From contig NZ_CP046582.1 of NCBI RefSeq assembly GCF_018141005.1, positions 2,790,001-2,854,000 of the forward strand: a stretch of DNA of 64,000 nucleotides. The letters are read 5' to 3'. Position 1 is the first letter of the stretch. Every line of letters starts with the position of its first letter. Below, piece by piece: positions 18,215 to 26,482 of this stretch. The DNA is from Erwinia sp. E602. GTDB lineage: Bacteria > Pseudomonadota > Gammaproteobacteria > Enterobacterales > Enterobacteriaceae. A model generated the notes under the pieces. The model was not told where the DNA came from. It ran no database searches and saw only the letters and a list, made by a program, of their open reading frames with translations. The translations under genes and the position numbers were made by a program.

Positions 18215-19422
18215 TTTAGTGGTTTAAAAACCACACCTCCAAAAATACTTCTCATTGTTTTTTTCAAACTTAACATTGGCTTTATTTGGTTTTTAACCTT
18301 ACCCCATGAGAATAATTTCAACTCAATAAACTCATTGGCATCTGTGTTAAGCGCAATATCATTCCCATTTAGATCACCAACCTTACCACTCCATGTTATC
18401 CAATGATTCTTTAATGGAATAAGTGAGTCGTACCCAACCAAAATACCAGCGGATATCAATGTGACAATTTTATGACTACCATCAGCATATTTATTTAAAT
18501 CACAAAGGCCATTAATGCCAACATGAGCAATCCCGACATTACTAAAAACCTTTTCATATCCAGCTTTTTCGAACCATTCGGAAAGTTTCCCCCACATAGT
18601 TATCCCAGCCATTTGATCATCTATCTCATCATAGCTGAAAATGGAATTTTCTGCGTCGCGCAGACTTGCCATAGTTATCCAGTCAAGCCCTGATATTCTA
18701 TCACCATAGTCATCATAGAAACTCCCTCCTGGATTCCTGCACCCCTTCCCCGGTGATATTTCGAGGGATCCAATCTTAGTCCTCCCATACTGCCAAAGTT
18801 CTCTGGCCGCTTGTGCATAAATATCAGGCCTGTCCATTTGCAGGCAATAAAAGAAACAGGCGGGTCCACACAAACTCGTCTGTCCCTGATTCGGATAGCT
18901 TCCCCGACTCAGTCTTGATGCAATCTGATTCTCAATTTTACCCTTTTCGAATGGATCATCGGGATCTCCGACCGGGTATTCTCTGGCAACAAAGGCCCTT
19001 TCCTGACAGGTTATCTTTACGCTGTGTATATTATCTTTACCGTCCTCTTTGACGAGCTTTGTCCGGGCTGTAGTTTCGAAGTAACAGACGTTTTCTCGTT
19101 TATTTTTCGACTTTGCCCTCCCGGAGACCATTTCTCCCAGCGTATACATTTTTGTTGAGGGCACTGAAAGTGCACGTATCAGTTTACCGCCGTGCCTGCG
19201 GTACAACATGATTTCCATCAGATAAATTACGGAAAGATCATCGTCAGTGTCATTTGTTTCATGCCCTTCTGTACGGTAATCGGCGTAAAGAGGTTGCTGA
19301 GCAACCGACAGTAACGTATGTTTTTTATTCTCTCCATCAGTCCGGTAAACGGTTAAGTCATAAAAAAGTTCTGATACCGGTGCATTCGACACTATTTGAG
19401 TAGATATCTTATATTTAGCCAT
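18211..19422 (-). CDS. Putative T6SS effector, papain/C39-like cysteine peptidase fold
   Basis: 403 residues, no signal peptide. The N-terminal 170 residues look like a beta-rich adaptor domain. The C-terminal half carries a papain-like signature: Q181 then C185 in SLCGPAC, H340 in NHWITW, and D350/N352 shortly after, giving a plausible Cys-His-Asp/Asn set. Whether it cuts peptide cross-links or proteins cannot be told. The gene overlaps the end of vgrG by 8 bases, and GGAGG within vgrG's last codons serves as ribosome site, so it is the direct cargo partner of this VgrG and probably binds its C-terminal extension. It is AT-rich and followed by a lipoprotein immunity candidate. I do not recognise a named effector family. 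Confidence 0.68.
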   Translation of the reverse strand: MAKYKISTQIVSNAPVSELFYDLTVYRTDGENKKHTLLSVAQQPLYADYRTEGHETNDTDDDLSVIYLMEIMLYRRHGGKLIRALSVPSTKMYTLGEMVSGRAKSKNKRENVCYFETTARTKLVKEDGKDNIHSVKITCQERAFVAREYPVGDPDDPFEKGKIENQIASRLSRGSYPNQGQTSLCGPACFFYCLQMDRPDIYAQAARELWQYGRTKIGSLEISPGKGCRNPGGSFYDDYGDRISGLDWITMASLRDAENSIFSYDEIDDQMAGITMWGKLSEWFEKAGYEKVFSNVGIAHVGINGLCDLNKYADGSHKIVTLISAGILVGYDSLIPLKNHWITWSGKVGDLNGNDIALNTDANEFIELKLFSWGKVKNQIKPMLSLKKTMRSIFGGVVFKPLK

Positions 19423-21934
19423 TTCTTTCCTCCGTCATCATATGTATTACAACATCCTGAGCCTGCGCCGATGTGAATAATTTTGAGTATCCGTCATTGT
19501 CGGTTACACCATGAAGGGTTGTTCCATCGGCAAGAAATGCATGATAAGGCGTGTTTTTCAATGGCTGGGCATTATCATCTAAACACAGATAAGAGATGTT
19601 ATGGCTGCCGTCATCTATTGCGTTAGCCATTGGTACCAAATCCACATTTTGCTGTGCGCGCCCCTGCCGCTCATAGTGCCCCGCCCGGACGCGGTGATCC
19701 CCGAGCGTGGCGGACTCGATGGCGTTGGCGTCAATCGTGATGTAGCTTCCGCCGCCGTTCAGCGTGATTCTCTTTTTCGCGATGATTTTTATTTCATCTT
19801 CCGTACTGATAATGCCGATCTCTTTGCGCGCCAGCAGCGCCAGCAGGTCGTTCTGCGCCTGTATCTGTACCGGACCCTGGTTGGCGGTGAGCCTGATCCC
19901 CATCTTCCTGACGAACACGCTCAGCGCCTGGCCCACCCCGATAAACAGGTTTTTCACCACGCTGATGTCCGCGTGCTTTCCGGCGGTGGCCGTCAGGTTT
20001 TCGTCCGCCGTCAGCTGCAGACTGTTCCCGCTCACCAGCGCCATGCCGTCCGGGGCGCTCATCAGGATAACCGACTGCTTCAGTTCATTCAGACGCTGCT
20101 CCAGCAGCGCTATCTGCGCCTGCAGGCTGGCCGGACTGCCGCTGGCGGCCTGCGCATCATCGGATATCCCCTGCATCTGTGCCTGCGCGCCCTTCAGCAG
20201 GCTAATCGCCGCCTGCATCTCCCGCTGTTCACCCTGCGCCTTCGGCTGGCCGTCGGCGGTGATAAACAGTCCTTTCTCCGCCCGCAGCGTGCCCCAGCTG
20301 TCGCTGCGCAGCTCAAAACCTTCACCGCGCTTCTGCTTTTCGCTGTCCACCATGTGCCCGAGGTTCAGCTGGCTTTTGCCGCCGTACTCGGTGCTGAGCT
20401 TGATATGCTCCTGGCCCGCCGTGTCGTCGAGGCGCAGCTTGTTGTTCTTCGGCGTGCGCAGCACGTTGCGCCTGTAGTTGCGGATGGTGACGTGGTCGCC
20501 GTGCGCCGAGTCGTGCAGCACCCCGGCAATATACGGCCGGTCCGGGTTGCCGTGCTCAAAGGCTATCGCCACCTCGGTGCCCGCCAGCAGCGGCAGGTGC
20601 AGGCCGTACGTGTCGCCCGCGTAGGGCCGCGCCTGGCGCACCCACAGGCTCTCAAAGCCGGTTTCCCAGCCCGCGCGGTCAAACAGCATATTCACGCGGT
20701 AGCGCCCGTCGCGGTCAATGTGGCCGTAGGTGTCGTTCACCGTGGTGCTGGTAACGCGCGCCGGTAACGTGCCCGCCATCACCGGGTGCGGGGGCGGTTC
20801 AGGGCGGAAGCCGTAGCGGTTGCCGAGCGGGATGCCCTCAAAGGCGGTTTCAAAGCTGCGGTCGCGCCGGGCGGTACAGGTGATGGCGGTGACCAGCACG
20901 CCGCTGCGGAACGCCCCGCTGACCTCCTCACCGCCGCTGACCGTCAGCTCGCAGCCGCAGGTCAGTTGCGGGCAGGTGGTGAGCGCGGAGACCCGCGCCT
21001 GGCCGTTCAGGTAGCGCTCGTGGCGCAGGCGGGCGTGGAACGCGCCGCTCTCGGGTTCCGGATGGGGGCTGTAGCCGTCGCCCGGCGTCAGCCAGTTGTC
21101 GGCCCAGTGGTAAGACTCGCCGTAGGTGGTGTCGTCGCCGCCGGTGACGTCCGCCTGCACGTTCATATCTTCCAGAGCGTTGCGGTAGTTATAGTCGCGC
21201 CCGCTGACGCTTTTCTCCACCACCGCAAAGCGGCTGGCGAAGCCCCACGCGCAATCCGTGGCGGCATCGTGCATGCCGGAGGGCGGTACGGCGGGCAGCG
21301 TCAGCCCTTTAACGTGGCCCTGCTTACCGTCGTAAAACGCCACCACGTCAATGTGCAGGCGGGCGTCGGGGGTGAAGCGGAACCAGATGCCGACCTCCCC
21401 CAGCAGGCGGGTGATAAACGTCAGGTCATCCTCGCCGTACTGCATCACCTGCTCGCGCGGCGGGTAGGCGTTGTTGAGGGTGAAGACAAAGTCCTGGCCG
21501 CGCATTCCGTGGCGCTCGCGCAGGATTTTCTCCACGATCTGCGGCACCGACATCTGCTGGTAAATGGCGTTCTGGCGGCTGCGCGACAGCAGGGCGAGCC
21601 GCGGCTGCAGGGTGACGGCGTAGTGGGTCTGGTCGGCGGAGGTGCCGAAACGTTCGAAACCGGTGACCACGCCCTGCACCACGCGCACCGGCTGCTGCAC
21701 CTTTATGCCCCGGCCCTGGTCCGGCGGAGCCTGTAAGGTCAGCGAGGCGGGTTGCATCAGCATCGCCTCGCGGGTGATGGCGGGGTCGGCGCTGGTGAAC
21801 TCAATGCGCCAGCGGAACGGCTCGCTCAGGCGCTCTTCGCCGCTAAACGCCAGCACGTCGGGCTGCGCGTCGCAGCCGCGCACCGCCAGCAGATGGTGGC
21901 TGTGGCTGAAAAAAGAGACCGGGTTGCTGCTCAT
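19415..21934 (-). CDS. vgrG: T6SS spike protein VgrG (TssI) with C-terminal transthyretin-like adaptor
   Basis: 839 residues. The gp27-like head (1 to about 370, beginning MSSNPVSFFSHSHHLLAV), the gp5-like OB domain (about 385-480, GHIDRDGRYRVNMLFDRAG), then the beta-helical DUF2345 needle to about 750. A short helical insertion rich in Gln and Ala (about 585-650) interrupts the needle. The last 80 residues (NISYLCLDDNAQPLKNTPYHAFLADG to the end) look like a transthyretin-type beta domain, which in other VgrGs serves as cargo adaptor. The downstream effector gene overlaps by 8 bases. The needle portion is duplicated in the orphan fragment at 17112-17743. Start ATG follows AAGGA. Confidence 0.94.
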   Translation of the reverse strand: MSSNPVSFFSHSHHLLAVRGCDAQPDVLAFSGEERLSEPFRWRIEFTSADPAITREAMLMQPASLTLQAPPDQGRGIKVQQPVRVVQGVVTGFERFGTSADQTHYAVTLQPRLALLSRSRQNAIYQQMSVPQIVEKILRERHGMRGQDFVFTLNNAYPPREQVMQYGEDDLTFITRLLGEVGIWFRFTPDARLHIDVVAFYDGKQGHVKGLTLPAVPPSGMHDAATDCAWGFASRFAVVEKSVSGRDYNYRNALEDMNVQADVTGGDDTTYGESYHWADNWLTPGDGYSPHPEPESGAFHARLRHERYLNGQARVSALTTCPQLTCGCELTVSGGEEVSGAFRSGVLVTAITCTARRDRSFETAFEGIPLGNRYGFRPEPPPHPVMAGTLPARVTSTTVNDTYGHIDRDGRYRVNMLFDRAGWETGFESLWVRQARPYAGDTYGLHLPLLAGTEVAIAFEHGNPDRPYIAGVLHDSAHGDHVTIRNYRRNVLRTPKNNKLRLDDTAGQEHIKLSTEYGGKSQLNLGHMVDSEKQKRGEGFELRSDSWGTLRAEKGLFITADGQPKAQGEQREMQAAISLLKGAQAQMQGISDDAQAASGSPASLQAQIALLEQRLNELKQSVILMSAPDGMALVSGNSLQLTADENLTATAGKHADISVVKNLFIGVGQALSVFVRKMGIRLTANQGPVQIQAQNDLLALLARKEIGIISTEDEIKIIAKKRITLNGGGSYITIDANAIESATLGDHRVRAGHYERQGRAQQNVDLVPMANAIDDGSHNISYLCLDDNAQPLKNTPYHAFLADGTTLHGVTDNDGYSKLFTSAQAQDVVIHMMTEERNG

Positions 21935-22095
21935 GATGATGTCCTTATGTTTTGCTGCCGGAAGTCAGTGACAGACACGCTACCGCCCTTCGCTGTAAAC
22001 CCGAGCGCATCAGGTCGAAAAACAGTCAGGGTCTGTCGTGGTCCGTTCCGCCGCCCGTCAGCGGCGGCGTTGATAGTGGCGGTGCCGGGCGTGTG

Positions 22096-23787
22096 TTACT
22101 CCCGCCCTGGTACCGCCCCCCGTTCAGCGCCGGGTGCGGGCGGCGCTGTCGTTTCCCGGCAAGCATCCGCCTGTGGCACCAGGCTGATTTCGACCCGGCG
22201 GTTAAGCGCACGGCCTTCCGGAGTGTCGTTCGTCGCAACCGGGCGCGTGGCGCCATAGCCCCGCACCGCAAAACAGGTGGGCGAGACGTCGCTGGTGGAA
22301 AGCATCCAGTCGCGCAGCGCGTCGGCACGCTTGAGCGACAGCTGCTGGTTGGCCTGCGCATCGCCGGTGCTGTCGGTATGCCCGGCCACCACAATCAGCC
22401 AGCCCGGCCGGGCTTTGATATCCTCCAGCGCCGTTACCAGCCTCTTCAGCGAGCCGCGTTTAAGGCGGTATCTGCCGGTGTCAAACAGCGACAGGCTGTC
22501 GAGTCGCACGGTTCCGGGGGCTTCCTTCACCACCGGCAGCGGCGCAGGCGATGGAACATACGCGCGGATGGCGTCCAGCAGCGGCAGATACAGCCGTTCC
22601 CCCTGGTACAGCCCGAGGCCGAGGCGCAGCGGCACGCCGTTGCGGGCGTAGTTATCCAGTTCGGCAGCGTCCTGATGCAGGACCGCCACCGCCGCCGCTC
22701 TCGGCGCAGCGTCGTTTATCGCAATCCGCCGGTAGTCGCGGATATCAAACGCGATGCGCTGCACCAGCTGGCGGTTGTGCCCGCCGCTGCTGCACAGCGC
22801 GGCAATACCCGCGACAACCAGCAGCCCCAGCCCGCCACGCCAGGCGCGCTGGCCCGGCGTCAGGCCGCGGCCTTGCGGCAGCAGCGGCATAACAAACGCC
22901 GGCAGCGGCGGCGATAATGCGCCTTCTGCCGCCGGGTGCCAGCCCGCCACCTGCTGCAGCGCGGTGTGCTGCTGCAGCCAGCGGGTCCAGAGTGAAGACG
23001 GTAACGCGGCGTCCATGGCGGCACTCAGCCCACAGACCCTGCACGCGGGCACTACCGGCGGCATATGCGGGTCGTCGTCGGTAAACAGCGGTTCAGCGTG
23101 ATGCTGCAACCACGCCGCCAGGCTGTTCATCAGCACCTGCTGCTGCAGGGCCGCGCCCGCCGTCAGTCCGCCGTTCAGCGTGCCGGGCGCGGCGTTTTCA
23201 CGCCAGACGCGCACCGGCTCACCGGGCATCGCGCCCTGCCACAGCGGCTCACCGGCCAGTGCGCTACCCGCCTGAGCATGGAGCAGCAGCGGCAGTGAGC
23301 AGCCGGTTTCACGCCGCAGCTGGCCGGTTTGCCAGCGCAGCGCCAGCAGCCGGCTGGCCAGCGCCTCGGTGTCCTGATGCTGCTGAGGACAGATGCTGAC
23401 CATCACCGCCAGCTGACGCCCCCACGCCGGGCGCAGCGCCAGCAGCTGGCGGGCGACGACGTCCAGCTCCTGATGCCTGGCCACCCGCACCCAGCAGCCG
23501 TGCGGCACGGTCAGCACAGATGAACCCTGCGGCCACGCCTGCATGCCGTCGCCACACACCAGCACCACCGGCCGGCGGTATGCGGCATCCGGCAGGTCAT
23601 CCACGCTCAGCACGTTTACCTGCGCCGGGCGACGGCGGGTCGCCAGCACCACGACTATCAGCGCCCAGCAGAGCAGCATCAGCAGCACGGCTGCCATCCG
23701 TGAGACCGGCAGAAAAGCCAGACACAGTACGGCGGACAGCAGCGCGGCCCACAGCGCCAGCATGCGTTGTAGCGCGGGGCCGATCAC
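22096..23787 (-). CDS. T6SS-associated OmpA-family peptidoglycan-binding membrane protein (TagL-like)
   Basis: About 563 residues from the GTG at 23785-23787, which overlaps the tssL stop as GTGA and has GGGAG eight bases upstream. Two hydrophobic segments near the N-terminus (LALWAALLSAVLCLAFL and AAVLLMLLCWALIVVVL), a long Arg/Ala-rich middle region, another TM about 325-345 (GLGLLVVAGIAALCSSG), and a C-terminal OmpA domain with GHTDSTGDAQANQQLSLKRA, including the Asp and Arg that bind peptidoglycan in the family. It should anchor the membrane complex to the cell wall. In related enterobacterial clusters clpV and hcp follow this gene; here vgrG follows after 161 bases with neither. Confidence 0.87.
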   Translation of the reverse strand: MIGPALQRMLALWAALLSAVLCLAFLPVSRMAAVLLMLLCWALIVVVLATRRRPAQVNVLSVDDLPDAAYRRPVVLVCGDGMQAWPQGSSVLTVPHGCWVRVARHQELDVVARQLLALRPAWGRQLAVMVSICPQQHQDTEALASRLLALRWQTGQLRRETGCSLPLLLHAQAGSALAGEPLWQGAMPGEPVRVWRENAAPGTLNGGLTAGAALQQQVLMNSLAAWLQHHAEPLFTDDDPHMPPVVPACRVCGLSAAMDAALPSSLWTRWLQQHTALQQVAGWHPAAEGALSPPLPAFVMPLLPQGRGLTPGQRAWRGGLGLLVVAGIAALCSSGGHNRQLVQRIAFDIRDYRRIAINDAAPRAAAVAVLHQDAAELDNYARNGVPLRLGLGLYQGERLYLPLLDAIRAYVPSPAPLPVVKEAPGTVRLDSLSLFDTGRYRLKRGSLKRLVTALEDIKARPGWLIVVAGHTDSTGDAQANQQLSLKRADALRDWMLSTSDVSPTCFAVRGYGATRPVATNDTPEGRALNRRVEISLVPQADACRETTAPPAPGAERGAVPGRE

Positions 23788-24458
23788 TGACCGACTCCCG
23801 GCAGCAGCGAAGCCACCAGGCGGCTCAGCCAGTGATTCAGCCCCCACCAGACGGCGGCCAGCAGCAGGACCGATACGCCAATGCGCGGCGGCCAGCCGGA
23901 CAGCCAGCCGCTGATGCCCCGGCCCTTCCGGCTCTCTGCCAGCACGCTCTGCCCCTGCACGCCGCTGAAGGGCGCAACCTGCGCATTCAGCGCCTTTACC
24001 AGCTTTTCCCGCTCCGGGTCGCTGAGCGAGCGATAGCCGCCCAGGAAGCCCAGCAGCATCACGCGCTGGAAGCAGGTCAGCACCGCGGCATCCGGCGCTG
24101 GCTCATGCAGCACCTCGCGCATGCGGTTGCAGAGCCTGTCACCGGCCTCCACCGTGCCGAAAAAGTGCCCCTGCAGCGGCAGGTGATACCACTGCAGGCA
24201 GGCGTCATCCTGCTCGCCGCGCCCCTTCACCACTTCATCAATCAGCGCGCACTGGGCATAAAGAATGTGCTCACGGCTTTGCGCGTCGCAGCCGGCCTGT
24301 TGCAGCGCCAGCTGCACCTTTTCCACTTCAGAGACGCAGTGCTCCCACAGCACGCGCCCTTCCCCCTCCTTAAATACCGGGCCGTGACGCAGGCTGATGA
24401 CCTGCAGCCAGCTGTTCTGCAACAGCGCATCGATATCACACGCGTTTCTCTGGCTCAT
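23784..24458 (-). CDS. tssL: T6SS inner-membrane protein TssL (DotU/IcmH family)
   Basis: 224 residues with the cytoplasmic hook domain (CDIDALLQNSWLQVISLRHG, YAQCALIDEVV, LLGFLGGYRSL) followed by one C-terminal TM segment (GVSVLLLAAVWWGLNHWLS). This is the short TssL form without its own peptidoglycan domain; that role is taken by the OmpA-like gene next to it. It overlaps tssK by 4 bases (ATGA) and the next gene similarly. TssL connects TssM to the baseplate. Confidence 0.93.
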   Translation of the reverse strand: MSQRNACDIDALLQNSWLQVISLRHGPVFKEGEGRVLWEHCVSEVEKVQLALQQAGCDAQSREHILYAQCALIDEVVKGRGEQDDACLQWYHLPLQGHFFGTVEAGDRLCNRMREVLHEPAPDAAVLTCFQRVMLLGFLGGYRSLSDPEREKLVKALNAQVAPFSGVQGQSVLAESRKGRGISGWLSGWPPRIGVSVLLLAAVWWGLNHWLSRLVASLLPGVGQ

Positions 24459-25789
24459 GTTCTCAGCACCGCAAACAGTTCAAGTTCAGGTTCACCCAGC
24501 ATGCCCGGTACGTAGAACATGCAGCTGCCGCCCGCCAGCATCTCTGCCGCCGCCGGGTGCGAGAGGTCGAGGGCAAAATAGTGGTTTTCCAGACGCAGGG
24601 GGATCGCGGCAGGAACGTGGCGCAGCGGCCTCAGCGGAATGCCCTGCTGCGACGCATTCACCAGATCGGTCACGGAGTCCGGGCTGCCGACCTTGCACTG
24701 GCGCGGGAACTGTTCCTGCAGCTGCGCCACCGGCAGCGGAGAGCGCACCGAAAGGTAGAAATCGGCCTCCTCGCGCAGGCGCGGATCCTGCAGACGGGCC
24801 AGCCACTGGTGCAGCCGCCTGTCGTGTTCCATCTCAATCGACACCACGCGTGACGGCAGGCTGGCTTCCAGCAGGTCGCTGAGCAGATCGAACAGAGGCG
24901 GGAAAACAGCGTTCAGCCGCGCGTGCTGATAGGCAGGAATGGCGCTGACCTGATGCGCCAGCGAGAACGTCAGCAGGCTGCCAGCCAGACGAGCCAGCTC
25001 CGTATACAGGCGCTCCGGCGCGCTTTGCGGGAAGCGCAGGAACTGCCCCAGCACCGGCTCCGCACTGTTCAGCGCGTTGAGCAGCCAGAACAGCGAGACA
25101 TCGGCAACGGCAAAGTCGGCCATGCGTTCGTTGCTTTCGCGGCGCATCGCCATCAGGCGGCTGAGGCGGGCACGCAGCTGCGTGATCAGCTGGTCAAGCT
25201 GGGTCAGCAGCCACGGACTGCTCTGCACGGTCAGCGGCGGCGGCAGAAAGGTGTCGTCCTGGGTCCAGCCCCCCTGGCTGTCCTGCTGCAGACGCGCCAC
25301 CGGGCAGACCAGGTAATCAGCGTTGTTCCGATCGGCAAAACGCAGCGTCAGCTCGGGTTTGATCACCGCAATCTGGCGCGTGTCATCGCCAAACTGATTG
25401 CGGATATCACGCCAGCGCTGGCGATAACGGATTGGCCGTTCGGCAACGTCATCCGGCTGCAGGCAGTTGCCGCCGTTCGCCCTGAGCAGCGGCAGTGCCA
25501 GCACCACCACCACATCATCACCTTCGGGTATCAATACCGGCGGCAGATCGTCACCCTTGCTGGTGTCAATCAGCGTACCGTCCTGAAAACGCACGTGCAG
25601 ATGCCGCGCCTGCAGACGGCCGAACTTCAGCACATCTGCGTCAAATTCAGCGCGGATAACGCCCCAGGGGTGATTCAGTCCCATCTGCGCAATACACTCT
25701 GCTGACCAGGCCGCATACGCGGCCTGCTGCTGGAAATGCTGCGGCGAGATCATCACGCCACGGCCCCACAGCGGTTGTTCAATTTTCAT
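24455..25789 (-). CDS. tssK: T6SS baseplate protein TssK
   Basis: 444 residues, typical length. The N-terminus is diagnostic: PLWGRGVMISPQHFQQQ, then GVIRAEFDADVL. TssK trimers link the TssF/G wedges of the baseplate to the TssL/TssM membrane complex. The start ATG has GGAGG four bases upstream. It is the first recognisable core gene of the cluster. In related clusters tssB and tssC precede it; here only a 48-codon reading frame does. Confidence 0.94.
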   Translation of the reverse strand: MKIEQPLWGRGVMISPQHFQQQAAYAAWSAECIAQMGLNHPWGVIRAEFDADVLKFGRLQARHLHVRFQDGTLIDTSKGDDLPPVLIPEGDDVVVVLALPLLRANGGNCLQPDDVAERPIRYRQRWRDIRNQFGDDTRQIAVIKPELTLRFADRNNADYLVCPVARLQQDSQGGWTQDDTFLPPPLTVQSSPWLLTQLDQLITQLRARLSRLMAMRRESNERMADFAVADVSLFWLLNALNSAEPVLGQFLRFPQSAPERLYTELARLAGSLLTFSLAHQVSAIPAYQHARLNAVFPPLFDLLSDLLEASLPSRVVSIEMEHDRRLHQWLARLQDPRLREEADFYLSVRSPLPVAQLQEQFPRQCKVGSPDSVTDLVNASQQGIPLRPLRHVPAAIPLRLENHYFALDLSHPAAAEMLAGGSCMFYVPGMLGEPELELFAVLRT

Positions 25790-25801
25790 CAGGCCTCCGC
25801 C

Positions 25802-25948
25802 TTATGCGTTGCTGCCGCCGGCGGCGAAGGTGTGTTCAACGGGGAGGTTTACTGACGGGGAAAACGCCGCCGGCGCGCTGGCGACGTTGTTTTTATTGCG
25901 GATGCTGACGACCGCTTTCGGGGCCCGACTCTGATAAGAATTACTCAT
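25802..25948 (-). CDS. Small unknown protein at the head of the T6SS operon, possible tssB remnant
   Basis: 48 residues from the ATG at 25946-25948, which has CAGGAG at good distance; a longer in-frame start at 25984 lacks one. The first 16 residues (MSNSYQSRAPKAVVSI) are reminiscent of sheath protein TssB, which in related clusters begins with an N-S-x-Q...PKA-x-V-x-I pattern; the rest (NKNNVASAPAAFSPSVNLPV onward) is unlike it. It could be the fused scar of a tssBC deletion still translated as a leader for tssK, 12 bases downstream. This is a guess from memory of the family, with low confidence in function but fair confidence that it is translated. Confidence 0.5.
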   Translation of the reverse strand: MSNSYQSRAPKAVVSIRNKNNVASAPAAFSPSVNLPVEHTFAAGGSNA

Positions 25949-26013
25949 AGTTACTCCTGTAAAAATGACGCGGAAAGCGGACAATATGTATACTTTCCCT
26001 GTGTACAGGTGTG

Positions 26014-26043
26014 ACTATAAAGTAGCCAGCTTAAGGCAATCAA
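26014..26043 (-). promoter_or_regulatory. Candidate sigma-70 promoter for the T6SS operon
   Basis: On the minus strand TTGATT (26038-26043), 18 bases, TATAGT (26014-26019), about 66 bases upstream of the small first gene. Hexamers are 4/6 and 5/6 matches with slightly long spacing. The region is AT-rich, so chance matches are possible. Confidence 0.35.
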
Positions 26044-26352
26044 CAGGCAGATTCATAAAATGTGATCTGATTTATATAGGAATTTTCCCATAAGATTACT
26101 AGAGCCACTAAAATTAAAGCTAAGCAGGCACTGTTTTATCTGAAATGTTAATAAGCTCATCAGGCCCTTGCACCAGAATAAACCGCCATTTTTTCGATTT
26201 TTTCATCAGAAAAAATTAACTGTTTAGCGTCATGGCAGAAAAGAACAAGGCAGCGTGAAATCAGTTCGGGACGGGGAAAACCGGCAGGGGTGTGAAGCGG
26301 GTTACGCAGAGAGTCGTAGTGAGAAATGGCGGTGAGGTGCTGGGAAAACTGC

Positions 26353-26389
26353 AAAAAAAATCCGTAATCTTCCATGAGATTACGGATTT
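26353..26389 (-). terminator. Rho-independent terminator after cheW
   Basis: A 13-base perfect stem (26358-26370 with 26377-26389, arm AAATCCGTAATCT) with a six-base loop; on the minus strand it is followed by a run of T (26353-26360). It lies about 95 bases after the cheW stop and should end the motAB-cheAW transcript before the T6SS island. Confidence 0.88.
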
Positions 26390-26482
26390 TCACACAGCCG
26401 CTGGGTTGGTCAGCCGATCCTTAACCGATCGGCATCAGACCACAGCGTTCTGCCTTTGTGCTGCCTGCTGCTTCCGTCAGAC

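Larger units (their letters stand above)
25949..26482. other. Intergenic junction between T6SS operon and cheW
   Basis: This 534-base gap marks the junction between the chemotaxis genes and the T6SS island. It holds the cheW terminator (26353-26389), an AT-rich stretch (about 25985-26160) with a promoter candidate for the T6SS genes, and otherwise nothing recognisable. No tRNA fragment, integrase or insertion-sequence end is visible. Confidence 0.6.

Noticed and set aside
19601..20767. 388-codon plus-strand frame opposite vgrG
   Set aside because: Shadow frame; the same Arg/Val/Gln-rich pattern reappears opposite the orphan vgrG copy at 17163-17591 because the DNA is duplicated.
21935..22095. 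Remnants of hcp or clpV between the OmpA-like gene and vgrG
   Set aside because: I translated the gap mentally in all frames and saw no Hcp or ClpV motif; a weak GC-rich hairpin is the only structure.
26160..26393. 77-codon minus-strand frame between cheW and the T6SS operon
   Set aside because: Its start codon lies inside the stem of the cheW terminator and there is no ribosome site.
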